Shown: positions 8,384 to 17,516, numbered from the stretch's first letter. The stretch is DNA of 64,000 nucleotides from Prodigiosinella confusarubida (GCF_002847015.1 NZ_CP025085.1:3410001-3474000), one strand, 5' to 3'. Numbers and translations are program-made. Notes: a model not told the origin generated them from the sequence alone.

Positions 8384-9909
8384 TCGTTATCCTCTTTTAC
8401 CTGACGGACTACATCGATCACACTACCATCACGGTAGCGAATCACCCCGACAATGCGGTCGTGGAACGCAATCGCTCTCGGCTCGCCCACCAACGCGGTG
8501 GCGCGTTGATACAGCGCTTCCATCGACATGACGTTAAGACCGGCCTGTTGCAAGCGCTCTGCCACTTCCGGACGTGCCGGGTTAACTGCAATACCGTGAT
8601 CGGTCACCAGGACATCAACACTCTCTCCCGGCGTAACACACGTCGTCACCTGACGCACCACCGTCGGAATACGGCTACGGATCAGCGGAGCGACCACGAT
8701 GGTCAGGTTCGCAGCGGTAGCCACATCGCAGTGACCGCCGGATGCGCCACGCATCACACCATCCGAACCGGTAATAACGTTGACATTGAAATCGAGGTCG
8801 ATTTCCAACGCACTCAGAATCACCACATCCAGTTGGTCACAGCAGGCTGCTTTACCCGTCGGGTTGGCGTAGACATTGGTGGAAATTTCCACATGCTGCG
8901 GGTTTTTCGCCAGCGACGCAGTGGCGCCAGCATCAAAACACTGCGTATCCAACAGTGTCTCAATCAGTCCTTTCTCGTGCAGATCGACAATACTGCCGGT
9001 GATGCCGCCCAAGGCGAAACGCGCCACAATATTCTGCTGCTGCATGCGATCTTCCAGAAAACGGGTGCACGCGGTAGAGGCTGCGCCAGAACCGGTCTGG
9101 ATAGAGAAACCTGATTTGAAGTAACCGGAGTGTTCAATCACGTCAGCGGCACTACGGGCAATCAGCAGCTCACGCGGGTTACTGGTAACTCGGGCCGCGC
9201 CGACGCTGATTTTAGCCGGATCACCGACTTCATCCACCTGAACGATGTAATCTACCTGATCCTGAACAATGCTGGCAGGCATGTTCGGGAATGGCACCAG
9301 ACTTTCCGTCAGCAGCACCACTTTGTGGGCAAATTCGGCATCCACCATGGCATATCCCAGCGAACCACAGCGAGATTTACCGACCGTGCCGTTGGCGTTA
9401 CCGAATTCGTCACTGCACGGTACTCCCAGGAACGCCAGATCGATCTTCAGTTCACCGCTCTGTAGCAGATGCACACGACCACCGTGGGAATGAATCTGTA
9501 CCGGTTCTTTCATCAGACCGTGAGAAATGGCATCGGCCAGTTTGCCACGCATCCCGGACGTGAAAATACGGGTTACCACACCATTGCGGATGTGCTCAAT
9601 CAGCGGGGCATTGCAGCTCATCAGGGAGCTAGAGGCCAGCGTCAGGTTTTTGAACCCCATCTGTGCCAACGTATCCATCACCCGGTTGATGACTTTGTCA
9701 CCTTCACGGAAATGGTGGTGGAACGACACTGTCATGCCATCTTTCAGCCCGCTTTTACGAATAGCGTCCTCCAGAGAGGCGCACAGCTTACGCTCATGCT
9801 TCTGCGTGATATCGTTCAGCCAGGGCGTGTGGTGATTGGCGCTGACGAACGGTTCTAAATGGTTTTTTTCCGGGTACTGCTTTTGCAGCGCTTCAATAAA
9901 GTTACTCAT
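8380..9909 (-). CDS. citF: Citrate lyase alpha subunit (citrate:ACP transferase)
   Basis: The 509-residue CitF exchanges the acetyl group on the CitD thioester for citrate, giving citryl-ACP and acetate. Recognisable stretches include MTVSFHHHFREGDKVIN, HSHGGRVHLLQSGEL, GITGSIVDLHEKGLIETLLD and MRGASGGHCDVATAA. These belong to the coenzyme A transferase-like fold. It is cytoplasmic, in a complex with CitD and CitE. It follows citE by a 100-base gap with no clear promoter or terminator, and runs into citX with a 4-base overlap. Confidence 0.96.
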   Translation of the reverse strand: MSNFIEALQKQYPEKNHLEPFVSANHHTPWLNDITQKHERKLCASLEDAIRKSGLKDGMTVSFHHHFREGDKVINRVMDTLAQMGFKNLTLASSSLMSCNAPLIEHIRNGVVTRIFTSGMRGKLADAISHGLMKEPVQIHSHGGRVHLLQSGELKIDLAFLGVPCSDEFGNANGTVGKSRCGSLGYAMVDAEFAHKVVLLTESLVPFPNMPASIVQDQVDYIVQVDEVGDPAKISVGAARVTSNPRELLIARSAADVIEHSGYFKSGFSIQTGSGAASTACTRFLEDRMQQQNIVARFALGGITGSIVDLHEKGLIETLLDTQCFDAGATASLAKNPQHVEISTNVYANPTGKAACCDQLDVVILSALEIDLDFNVNVITGSDGVMRGASGGHCDVATAANLTIVVAPLIRSRIPTVVRQVTTCVTPGESVDVLVTDHGIAVNPARPEVAERLQQAGLNVMSMEALYQRATALVGEPRAIAFHDRIVGVIRYRDGSVIDVVRQVKEDNE

Positions 9910-10009
9910 GATCTTATCCTGTCATTGCTGATGACCCGCCGGTTCGGCACTCAGTCCATACCGGGCCGGTCAGTGCATAAAACGGTCTGTACAGAAAAAC
10001 GGGCGACGC

Positions 10010-10885
10010 TTATTTACGAACGCCAGAAGCCTTAACACGTTCCACTACCGTTCTGGCGTGGTTGATTATCGGGCCATCAATCATTTTTCCGTTGAGTGAA
10101 ATCACGCCTAACCCGGCACGTTCGCCCTCTTCTGCCGCCTTGATCACCAGGTGCGCATAATCCACCTCGTCCTGCGTCGGGGCATACGCATTGTGCAGCA
10201 ATTCAATCTGGCGGGGGTTAATCAGGGATTTACCGTTAAAGCCCAGCCGGCGGATCAGGTCCACCTCACGCAGGAAACCCTCATCATCGTTGACGTTGGA
10301 ATACACCACGTCAAAGGCATCAATACCGGCGACACGGGCAGCATGCAGCACCGCGCAGCGGGCATAGAACAATTCGGTGCCGTCGCCGCGTTCGGTCTGC
10401 ATATCCATCACATAGTCAAAAGCCGCCAGCGCGATACCGATCATGCGCTCGGATGAACGGGCAATGGATACGGCATTGACGACTCCGATTGCCGACTCAA
10501 TCGCCGCCATAATGCGGGTAGAACCGACTTCACGACCGCACGCCTTTTCAATGCGTACCAGATGCTGTTCCAGCTCGTCCACGTCGTCGGTGGAATCGGT
10601 TTTCGGCAGGCGAATGACATCAGCACCACCACGTACTGCGGCTTCCAGGTCTTTCAGACCAAACGGCGTGCAGAGCTGGTTAATGCGCACTACCGTTTCA
10701 ATTTCACGGTACATCGGGTGTTGCAGCGCATGAAATACCAGCAGGCGTGCGGTATCTTTTTCCCGCAGGGACACGGCGTCTTCCAGGTCAAACATGATGG
10801 AATCGGGCTTGTAGATAAACGCGTTGGACAGCATGGCGGCATTGGCGCCTGGGAGGAATAACATACTACGACGAAGTTTTTTCAT
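10010..10885 (-). CDS. citE: Citrate lyase beta subunit (citryl-ACP lyase)
   Basis: A 291-residue member of the HpcH/HpaI aldolase group with a TIM-barrel fold. CitE splits citryl-ACP into oxaloacetate and acetyl-ACP. [42 protein letters not shown] and [10 protein letters not shown] are typical, and [13 protein letters not shown] carries the acidic metal-site residue. The start overlaps the citD stop by four bases. All residues I expect for activity are present. Confidence 0.96.
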   Translation of the reverse strand: MKKLRRSMLFLPGANAAMLSNAFIYKPDSIMFDLEDAVSLREKDTARLLVFHALQHPMYREIETVVRINQLCTPFGLKDLEAAVRGGADVIRLPKTDSTDDVDELEQHLVRIEKACGREVGSTRIMAAIESAIGVVNAVSIARSSERMIGIALAAFDYVMDMQTERGDGTELFYARCAVLHAARVAGIDAFDVVYSNVNDDEGFLREVDLIRRLGFNGKSLINPRQIELLHNAYAPTQDEVDYAHLVIKAAEEGERAGLGVISLNGKMIDGPIINHARTVVERVKASGVRK

Positions 10886-11175
10886 GATAATTTCTCCCAG
10901 TCAATCTGCTCTTCATCAGCGCCACGTAATACCGCACTCTGCACACGGGCGCGGATAACACAATCCAGCGCGCCCTTGTCATCGACAATAATGGTGCCTT
11001 CCTGTACGTCCAGCGCTTGCAGGGTCTCGTTGATGACCGCTTTAATCTGGTGACCAAACTGTTTGATGACTTCACTGTTGACGACGACCGTCAACTGCCC
11101 TTCAGCTGGTGCGACCTTCACCAGCAAATCGCTGGATTCAAAGGTGCCCGCCAGGGCTTCCTTAATAATTTTCAT
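10882..11175 (-). CDS. citD: Citrate lyase acyl carrier protein (gamma subunit)
   Basis: A small 97-residue protein that carries the phosphoribosyl-dephospho-CoA prosthetic group. In this family the group is attached to a serine near residue 14; here Ser14 in [12 protein letters not shown] fits. It starts [10 protein letters not shown] with a ribosome site (AGGAAAAAGAG) just upstream. It lies 33 bases after citC and overlaps citE by four bases, so the three form one translational block. Confidence 0.95.
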   Translation of the reverse strand: MKIIKEALAGTFESSDLLVKVAPAEGQLTVVVNSEVIKQFGHQIKAVINETLQALDVQEGTIIVDDKGALDCVIRARVQSAVLRGADEEQIDWEKLS

Positions 11176-11208
11176 CTCTTTTTCCTGCTCAATACTATTA
11201 AATGTGCA

Positions 11209-12255
11209 TCACGCGCAGGCGGGTTCGCCATAACGCTGTAGCTGTAAATACTGAAAAGTGGTCGCGGGGACAATATCCTGAATAGAATCAAACTGACGCA
11301 GTTTTAACAGCTTGCGCACCTCGGACGCGGAAATCGCCCGTCCGGCTTCACACTTGCGTTCAATTTCAATCACTTTCAGAGCCGGGGCATTGACTAACTG
11401 CGACTGTTCCAGCCAATAATGCATGTCCTGGTTATACTGATGGGTGACCGGACAGAATGGCTCAGTCCCGACAAAGCGTTGGTTAATACCGAGAGCCGGC
11501 GCGATATATTGCCGGAAAATGATCAGATCCAGCGCGGAGTGCGCCTGGGTGATCAATTTTTCTTCTTTCAGGAAATAACCGGGGAAAGTGGCCTTGGAGA
11601 TCATATATTCTGACCCGATATGCACCGTCAGATTTCGGATGTGGGCCACGCCCTGTCTCACCATATCCAGGCGTTCGGTAAACGGGAAAAAGGAGACATC
11701 TTCCCGCACCACAAAGATGTGTAGCCAATCGCAGGCCGCTGCCGCCTGCTCCGCCAAATAGCAGTGCCCCAGGGTAAACGGATTGGCATTCATCACGATG
11801 GCGCCAATGTTATCACCCGGTTGTCTCTGTTTGGTCAGTGTCTGGCAATACTGTTTGATGCCGATGGGCGTATTTTCCATCAATACAGCGGCATTATCAT
11901 ACTGAGCCAGCGGGTAGAATCCGCAGCCACGGAAAATATTGATATTATCGGGTTTGGTATACAGAAACAGGTGAAACCGGCCACGCAAAGCGGCCTGTTG
12001 CACCACTTCATTCACCACCTGGACACCCAGGTTGAGGTCACGAAAAGCGGGATCGACCGCAACACATTTAATGGTGTTAGCCGCCAGTCCGGCACAGGCG
12101 ACCAGTTGGCCATCATGCCTGCCCACCACAAAGGTCTCAATGTCATTATCCATCCCCAGTTGGCAATGGGCCAGAAACTGACGCACAACCACGACATCCT
12201 GCGTATGGACGCCCACCTCAAGGGTGGTAAAAACAAGAGCCTCATCGGCATACAT
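11209..12255 (-). CDS. citC: [Citrate (pro-3S)-lyase] ligase
   Basis: The 348-residue CitC uses ATP and acetate to acetylate the citrate lyase prosthetic group, which activates the enzyme. The N-terminal third is GNAT-like (ACAGLAANTIKCVAVDPAFR). The rest is a nucleotidyl-transferase domain with the HxGH-type motif in MNANPFTLGHCYLAEQAA and RFVGTEPFCPVT. It is the first of the lyase genes, with an FAH-family gene and citS upstream on the same strand. A small stem (CTTCGGG/CCCGAAG, 12309-12326) lies in the gap before it. Confidence 0.95.
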   Translation of the reverse strand: MYADEALVFTTLEVGVHTQDVVVVRQFLAHCQLGMDNDIETFVVGRHDGQLVACAGLAANTIKCVAVDPAFRDLNLGVQVVNEVVQQAALRGRFHLFLYTKPDNINIFRGCGFYPLAQYDNAAVLMENTPIGIKQYCQTLTKQRQPGDNIGAIVMNANPFTLGHCYLAEQAAAACDWLHIFVVREDVSFFPFTERLDMVRQGVAHIRNLTVHIGSEYMISKATFPGYFLKEEKLITQAHSALDLIIFRQYIAPALGINQRFVGTEPFCPVTHQYNQDMHYWLEQSQLVNAPALKVIEIERKCEAGRAISASEVRKLLKLRQFDSIQDIVPATTFQYLQLQRYGEPACA

Positions 12256-12308
12256 AACAGTAATCCTGCATATAGCTAAAGTAATTCAACATAAACGCTG
12301 ACAGACGT

Positions 12309-12326
12309 CTTCGGGTCATCCCGAAG
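12309..12326 (-). other. Short hairpin between the FAH-family gene and citC
   Basis: CTTCGGG and CCCGAAG flank a 4-base loop, 9 bases after the FAH-family stop. It is not followed by T residues, so it looks like an RNA-processing or stability stem, not a full terminator. Confidence 0.4.
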
Positions 12327-12334
12327 CCTGATCT

Positions 12335-13213
12335 TCAGTGAGCCAGCGCAGCGGCGGGCATCGCTTTTGCCGGCCGGCTGACTTCGGCGATGGTGTTACG
12401 TAAATGACCGACATTTTCAATCTCAACTTCGATGCAATCACCCGGTTTCATAAACAGCGGTGGCGTGCGTTTTTTACCTACGCCGCCAGGTGAACCGGTA
12501 ATGATCACATCACCCGCGCTCAGGGCAGTGAAAGTGCTGATGTATTCAATCAGTTCGGCAATGGTATGGATCATGCTGCGAGTGTTGTCGTCCTGTACCA
12601 TACGCCCATTCAGATAGGTGCGAATGGCCAACGCGTGCGGATCAGGGATTTCGTCACGGGTAGTCAGATACGGCCCAAAGGCGCCGGTTTTCTGCCAATT
12701 CTTGCCAGCGGTAAACCAGCTGTGCTGCCAGTCACGAGCGGAGCCATCCATATAGCAGCTATAACCGGCGACGTGAGACAACGCCTCTTCGCGGGAAATG
12801 TTCTGGCCATCTTTGCCAATCACGACGGCCAGTTCACCTTCATAGTCAAATTCATTGGAGAAGGTTGGTTTGAGTACGTCGGTACCGTGGCCGGTCTGTG
12901 AATCGGCAAAGCGGACAAACAGGGTCGGTGCCGGGTTCAGTTCATTGAACTCTTTACGTTTTTCGGCATAGTTCATCCCGACGCACAAGATTTTGGACGG
13001 TGTCACAATCACGGGTAAGAAGGTAACGTCCGACACTGACACATCCGGTGTGGCATGGATAAATTCAGCCGCCTCGTGCAGGGCGTCACCCGCCAGCAGC
13101 GCTTTCAAATCTGCATAGCGCTGACCGAGTTTGCTGCCCAGGTCGATTAAGCCAGCCGGGGTGTAAATCCCGTAACTGTTTTTGCCGTTATAGCGATAGC
13201 TTGCAAGTTTCAT
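12335..13213 (-). CDS. FAH-family hydrolase/decarboxylase in the citrate operon
   Basis: The 292-residue protein belongs to the fumarylacetoacetate hydrolase family. The N-terminal cap (1-70) is followed by the catalytic beta-roll. Metal ligands are visible as Glu125 and Glu127 in DYEGELAVVIGK and Asp156 in YMDGSARDWQ; SPGGVGKKRTPPLFMKPGD is the usual C-terminal loop. GMNYAEKRKEFN (79-90) holds the catalytic lid motif. Family members include oxaloacetate decarboxylase (FAHD1), oxaloacetate tautomerase and acylpyruvate hydrolases. Its position between the citrate transporter and citrate lyase genes suggests it acts on oxaloacetate, the lyase product. Activity is inferred from context; the family is secure. 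The tail is unusually Ala-rich. Confidence 0.85.
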   Translation of the reverse strand: MKLASYRYNGKNSYGIYTPAGLIDLGSKLGQRYADLKALLAGDALHEAAEFIHATPDVSVSDVTFLPVIVTPSKILCVGMNYAEKRKEFNELNPAPTLFVRFADSQTGHGTDVLKPTFSNEFDYEGELAVVIGKDGQNISREEALSHVAGYSCYMDGSARDWQHSWFTAGKNWQKTGAFGPYLTTRDEIPDPHALAIRTYLNGRMVQDDNTRSMIHTIAELIEYISTFTALSAGDVIITGSPGGVGKKRTPPLFMKPGDCIEVEIENVGHLRNTIAEVSRPAKAMPAAALAH

Positions 13214-13230
13214 AATAATTCCCGGTTAAA

Positions 13231-13258
13231 ATGAAACTGCGGTGATTTGCAGTTTCAT
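13231..13258 (-). other. 10-bp perfect stem-loop between citS and the FAH-family gene
   Basis: ATGAAACTGC (13231-13240) and GCAGTTTCAT (13249-13258) form a perfect stem with an 8-base loop. On the minus strand it lies between the citS stop and the next ribosome site and is followed by TTTTAACC. It may partly terminate or protect the citS message and so set the ratio of transporter to enzymes. Confidence 0.6.
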
Positions 13259-13277
13259 CTTTTTACTTAACAAAACA

Positions 13278-14645
13278 TCAGACCAAAAAGTTGCCCAGAA
13301 TCAGTAGTGCCAGAGAGACATTGATAGCCCCGCCGATACGCGTGGCAATCTGTGCGAAAGGCATCAGCACCATACGATTACCGGAAGTCAGGATAGCAAC
13401 GTCGCCGGTACCACCCTGTCCACTCTGACAACAGGAGACAATGGCAACATCAATCGGGTGCATACCAATTTTCTTACCAACAAAGAAACCGGTAGCGACC
13501 AGAGCGCCCACAGTGGAAACGATAACCAGCAGATTGGAAATGGTGAACGCATTCACCAACTCCTGCCATGGTGTAATCGCCACACCCACCGCGAACAGAA
13601 TCGGGTACGTCACTGAAGTCTGGAAAAATTTATAAACGACCTGTGACCCTTCCTGAATGCGCGGAGAGGCACCGTGAGCCAATTTAATCAATACCGCGAC
13701 AAACAACATGCCCACTGGCGCTGGCAGACCGATCAGTTTGTTACCCAGCATACCTACCATGTACAGCAGTACCGCCAGCAGAGCGCCGGTAGCGATGGTA
13801 GTTACATCGGTTTTACCACTGGTTGACGCCGTCAAAGACGCTGGGGTGCTGCCTATTGAATTACTCTTGTTCGGCATCAGTTCGCCTTCACCGGTCAGGT
13901 GTGGATAACGTTTACCCAACTGATTCAAACAACCGGCAATGATGATAGCGGTCAGACTACCCAACATCACGATAGGCAGAATCCGACCCAAGGCGACACC
14001 TTGTTCCATATGCAGCAGGGTGGCATACCCCATCGATAGCGGGATGGCACCTTCACCCACCCCACCAGCCATGATCGGCAACACCAGGAAGAAAAAGATA
14101 TGGAACGGATTCATACCCAGCGCCATACCGACGCCCATGCCCACCAACATACCGACCACTTCGCCACACACCATGGGGAAGAAGATACGCAGGAAACCCT
14201 GAATCAAGGTCTGCCGGTTCATGCTCATGATGCTGCCGACGATAATGCAGCAGATGTAGAGATACAGAATGTGGGTGGATTTATAGAATTGAGTAGTAGA
14301 CTGAACAATGGTGTCCGGTAACAGGCCGTAATGCACCATTGCAGAAGGAATAAAGGTAGCGCAGATCGCTGCTGCCCCCATTTTACCCACGATAGGTAAG
14401 CGTTTACCGAACTCGCCGCAGGCAAAACCAAAAAACGCCAGTGTTGCAACCATCACGACGATGTCGCTAGGCAGTTTCCCATTCAGACAATCAATTCCGA
14501 TTAACGCACCAGCCAATAAAAATAGCGGTACCGGAATAATACCTACTTTATAGGTATCCAGAATGTGCCACCATTTTTCTTTTAATGAAACCTTCGCCGA
14601 GGCCTCATCTTTCACAACAATATATGAATCATCAGTGGTACTCAT
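13278..14645 (-). CDS. citS: Citrate/sodium symporter, 2-hydroxycarboxylate transporter family
   Basis: A 455-residue membrane protein of the CitS/CimH family. The two re-entrant-loop motifs typical of the family are present: GGVGEGAIPLS at 194-204 and GQGGTGDVAIL around 409-419, with a conserved arginine in QIATRIGGAINV near the end. About eleven hydrophobic segments follow a charged cytoplasmic N-terminus. CitS takes up citrate with sodium ions in anaerobic citrate fermentation. In E. coli the cit genes go with the unrelated CitT antiporter, so this island uses a Klebsiella-type transporter with an E. coli-type gene order. It is first in the operon, with RBS GGGGAGAAGG before ATG. Confidence 0.92.
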   Translation of the reverse strand: MSTTDDSYIVVKDEASAKVSLKEKWWHILDTYKVGIIPVPLFLLAGALIGIDCLNGKLPSDIVVMVATLAFFGFACGEFGKRLPIVGKMGAAAICATFIPSAMVHYGLLPDTIVQSTTQFYKSTHILYLYICCIIVGSIMSMNRQTLIQGFLRIFFPMVCGEVVGMLVGMGVGMALGMNPFHIFFFLVLPIMAGGVGEGAIPLSMGYATLLHMEQGVALGRILPIVMLGSLTAIIIAGCLNQLGKRYPHLTGEGELMPNKSNSIGSTPASLTASTSGKTDVTTIATGALLAVLLYMVGMLGNKLIGLPAPVGMLFVAVLIKLAHGASPRIQEGSQVVYKFFQTSVTYPILFAVGVAITPWQELVNAFTISNLLVIVSTVGALVATGFFVGKKIGMHPIDVAIVSCCQSGQGGTGDVAILTSGNRMVLMPFAQIATRIGGAINVSLALLILGNFLV

Positions 14646-14674
14646 AACCTTCTCCCCTTATTATTTTCCTGGGC

Positions 14675-14716
14675 ATAGTAGGAGGTCAATGACTATTATT
14701 ATGTGATAATCATCAA
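14675..14716 (-). promoter_or_regulatory. Predicted FNR-dependent citS promoter
   Basis: GTGATAATCATCAA (14703-14716) matches the FNR consensus TTGAT-N4-ATCAA at 9 of 10 positions. A -10-like TACTAT on the minus strand (14680-14675) is centred 32 bases from it, the spacing of a class II FNR promoter (site near -41.5). The predicted start is about 23 bases before the citS ATG. The overlapping TGTGATAATCATCAAA also resembles a CRP site. Confidence 0.6.
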
Positions 14717-14741
14717 ATTAAAAAACGAGTTTTAATGGCAC

Positions 14742-14840
14742 TTATGGTTTTTATGGTTTTTATTAAAAATTCATTTATAAACAATATGTTAATAAAACAA
14801 AATTCATGCTAAAACTTTAAAAACTTTATGGTTTTTATGG
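14742..14840. promoter_or_regulatory. Two phased 15-bp repeats in the citS-dpiB control region
   Basis: TTATGGTTTTTATGG occurs at 14742-14756 and again at 14826-14840, exactly 84 bases apart (eight turns of B-DNA). Each copy contains TTATGG twice at a 9-base offset. They lie in the AT-rich region between the divergent citS operon and dpiBA, where the response regulator DpiA/CitB would be expected to bind. Binding is inferred. Confidence 0.6.
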
Positions 14841-15069
14841 TGTTAATTAGGCGTTTTATAATAATTTATTCTTATGTTGTGAAAAGGTAATTAACTTGTT
14901 TATCAAGACGATTAATTTGGTCTAAATGTTGCCAATAATAAGTAACAAAAAAACACATGATTTAAAACTTTATCGCGTGACGGCTCACAAGATTATATTC
15001 ACCGCCCCTTCTTCTACTCCATTCATGATAAATTATCCACTCCAGCACAGATTGATTTGACGGTTTTTA

Positions 15070-16719
15070 ATGGCGATGAAATACAGACTCACTTTTCACC
15101 TCAAGTTATTCATTTACTTGATTATTTTTTTCTCGGTACTGCTATTGATGGTAGGAGGCTACTACTATTACTCGGTAGATAAGCAGCTTTATACCGAGTT
15201 AGGTAATCGTGCCCAGGTGCAGGCACGGGAGATCGCCATCATTCCGTCGCTAATTGACGCCGTAAAAAAACGGGATATTGCCGCCATCGCCACGCTGGGT
15301 AATAAGCTAAAACAGCGCAGTGACGCCAGCTTTATCGTTATCGGCGATCAGCACGCCATTCACTTGTACCATTCCGAAGATCCCGCGGCGCTGGGTAAAA
15401 AAATGGTTGGTGGAGACAATAAGGATGTGCTGGCGGGGAAAAGCATTATTTCATTGCGGCGCGGTGGTATCGGCATTTCTTTGCGCAGCAAGGCGCCGAT
15501 CATGGATGGAAACACCGTGATTGGTATCGTTTCCGTGGGTTACCTGAAAAGCCACATTGATAACCTGACACTCGGTAAAGTCGGCCACGTTCTGTTAGTC
15601 ATTCTGTCCTTGCTGCTAGCGCTATTCTGTTTTTCCTGGTGGTTCTCACGCAATCTGAAAAAACAGATGTTCGGGCTGGAGCCGCTGGAGATCCGCCTGC
15701 TGGTCCGGCAGCAAAAAGCGCTGTTGGAGTCCATTTACGAGGGCGTGATCGCCATTGATAAACAACATCGTATTGCCGTGATTAACCATGCAGCTAAAGA
15801 GTTGCTGGGGCTGGACGGACCATCTTACAAATTGCGTGGCAAACCGATTGAAGAAGTGATTAAATCCGTTCCCTTTTTTGCCAATGAGGACATGTGGGTG
15901 ACAGACACGCACGACGAAATCTGTCGTTTCAACCATATTACGGTGATTGCCAGCCGGGTACGTATCATGCTGAAAGATGAGCTACAGGGTTGGGTCATCA
16001 GTTTCCGTGACAAAAACGACATCCACAGTCTCAGTCTGCAATTGAGCCAGGTAAAGCGCTACGCCAACAGTTTGCGTATTTTGCGCCATGAACAACTCAA
16101 CTGGACTGCCACGCTAGCCGGATTATTACATCTGAAACGCTATGATGAAGCGGTGCAATATATTGAAGCGCAATCAGAAAGCGCCCAGGTGGTACTGGAT
16201 TTCGTTTCGCGTCGTTTCTGTTCCCCCGCGCTCTGTGGTCTGCTACTGGGGAAATATGCCAGCGCGCATGAAAAAGGCATCGAACTACTGTTTGACCCAC
16301 GCTGTCAGTTGAATGGAATTCCCGCCGCACTCAATGAAACCGAACTCATGTCGATTATCGGCAATTTGATCGATAATGCAGTGGAGGCCACACTAACCTG
16401 CCAGGAAGCCCATTATCCTGTTGAAGTTTACATTCATGACGGTGAGCAGGAACTGGTGATTGAAATTGCTGATCAGGGAACAGGTATTGACCCGAATATC
16501 GCCGAACGAATATTTGAGATGGGTGTCACCAGTAAGTTGGAAGGCGATCATGGATTGGGGCTGCATCTGGTAGCCAGTTATGTTAATCAGGCTCACGGGA
16601 TAATTGAAGTTTCCGCCAACCAACCGCACGGAGCAATTTTTTCCATTTTCATTCCCAAAAATTCTTCCTTTAATCAACCTACAGAGACTCACAGGGATTC
16701 AGAGCACCATGCCTATTGA
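15070..16719 (+). CDS. dpiB: Citrate-sensing histidine kinase DpiB/CitA
   Basis: A 549-residue sensor kinase of the CitA/DcuS class. It has a transmembrane helix at about 14-34, a periplasmic PAS domain at 37-168 (SDASFIVIG, then LYHSEDPAALGKKMVGG and the ISLRSKAPI pair of basic residues that bind citrate in relatives), a second helix at 171-193 and a cytoplasmic PAS from about 215. The phospho-accepting histidine is His340 in LRHEQLNW, then the ATPase N-box NLIDNAVEA and the DQGTG and GLGLHL boxes. It activates the citrate genes through DpiA. Start: ATG at 15070, or 15076 (MKYRLT). It is divergent from citS and overlaps dpiA by 11 bases. Confidence 0.94.
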   Translation: MAMKYRLTFHLKLFIYLIIFFSVLLLMVGGYYYYSVDKQLYTELGNRAQVQAREIAIIPSLIDAVKKRDIAAIATLGNKLKQRSDASFIVIGDQHAIHLYHSEDPAALGKKMVGGDNKDVLAGKSIISLRRGGIGISLRSKAPIMDGNTVIGIVSVGYLKSHIDNLTLGKVGHVLLVILSLLLALFCFSWWFSRNLKKQMFGLEPLEIRLLVRQQKALLESIYEGVIAIDKQHRIAVINHAAKELLGLDGPSYKLRGKPIEEVIKSVPFFANEDMWVTDTHDEICRFNHITVIASRVRIMLKDELQGWVISFRDKNDIHSLSLQLSQVKRYANSLRILRHEQLNWTATLAGLLHLKRYDEAVQYIEAQSESAQVVLDFVSRRFCSPALCGLLLGKYASAHEKGIELLFDPRCQLNGIPAALNETELMSIIGNLIDNAVEATLTCQEAHYPVEVYIHDGEQELVIEIADQGTGIDPNIAERIFEMGVTSKLEGDHGLGLHLVASYVNQAHGIIEVSANQPHGAIFSIFIPKNSSFNQPTETHRDSEHHAY

Positions 16720-17404
16720 TAATTTCAACGTTTTGATCGTTGAAGATGAAAACAAGCTGGCGACTATCCAGGCTGAATTTATCGAAAAAAACTTTAACAT
16801 GCGCGTGGTCGGCATTGCCGCCACCTTATCCGAAGCAAAACGGTTGTTACAACTGTACAAGCCACGGTTGATTTTGCTGGATAATTATCTGCCGGATGGT
16901 GAAGGTGTATCACTCATTGAAAGCGAATTGCTGAAAGGCATGAACTGCTCGGTTATTTTTATCACCGCCGCCAGTGATATGAACACCTGCGCGCAGGCTA
17001 TCCGCTGCGGAGCGTTTGATTACATCATCAAACCTGTCTCTTACCCGCGTCTGCGTTCGTCGTTAGAGCGTTTTATCCAGTTTGTGAAAACCCAGCACAC
17101 TTACAAAATCGTCGATCAGCAAAATGTGGATGTGCTTTATCAGCTTCAGGCGTCTACCGTACCAAATGGCCCCGGCAGCAAAGGCATTGAGGAAAATACC
17201 CTGAATCTGATTCAGCAGATCTTCCTCAATGAGTCGGAAACGCTATTCTCCGTTGATGATGTGGTCGATAAAACCGGACTGAGTAAAACCACTGCCCGCC
17301 GTTATCTCGAATTTTGCGTGGAAAACCAGTTTCTGGAAATCGAAATGCGCTATGGGAAAATCGGTCATCCACGGCGACTGTACCGCAAGAAAAACACGGA
17401 TTGA
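16709..17404 (+). CDS. dpiA: Response regulator DpiA/CitB
   Basis: About 231 residues from the ATG at 16709, which overlaps the end of dpiB by 11 bases. The receiver domain (1-125) has the acidic pair in VEDENK, the phospho-acceptor Asp58 in LILLDNYLPDGEG, a Thr in FITAASD and Lys in YIIKP. The C-terminal half ends in a helix-turn-helix (VDKTGLSKTTARRYLEFC) and IGHPRRLYR, as in CitB/DcuR regulators. It should bind the AT-rich citS/dpiB region and turn on the citrate genes. A longer frame upstream exists but is the dpiB coding region. Confidence 0.94.
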   Translation: MPIDNFNVLIVEDENKLATIQAEFIEKNFNMRVVGIAATLSEAKRLLQLYKPRLILLDNYLPDGEGVSLIESELLKGMNCSVIFITAASDMNTCAQAIRCGAFDYIIKPVSYPRLRSSLERFIQFVKTQHTYKIVDQQNVDVLYQLQASTVPNGPGSKGIEENTLNLIQQIFLNESETLFSVDDVVDKTGLSKTTARRYLEFCVENQFLEIEMRYGKIGHPRRLYRKKNTD

Positions 17405-17516
17405 ACGGTTTTTTCTCGCCGTGCGATACCTGCAAACGTATCGGAAACCTGCGTGGTAAAACCTGAACCCACGCAGGAAATAACATCATCAAGCGTCATT
17501 TAACACTGACTTTTCC

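Noticed and set aside
8221-9114. 297-codon plus-strand frame antisense to citX and citF
   Set aside because: It runs opposite to two secure genes, has no ribosome site or recognisable motif, and its composition (many His, Arg, Thr) is typical of a codon mirror.
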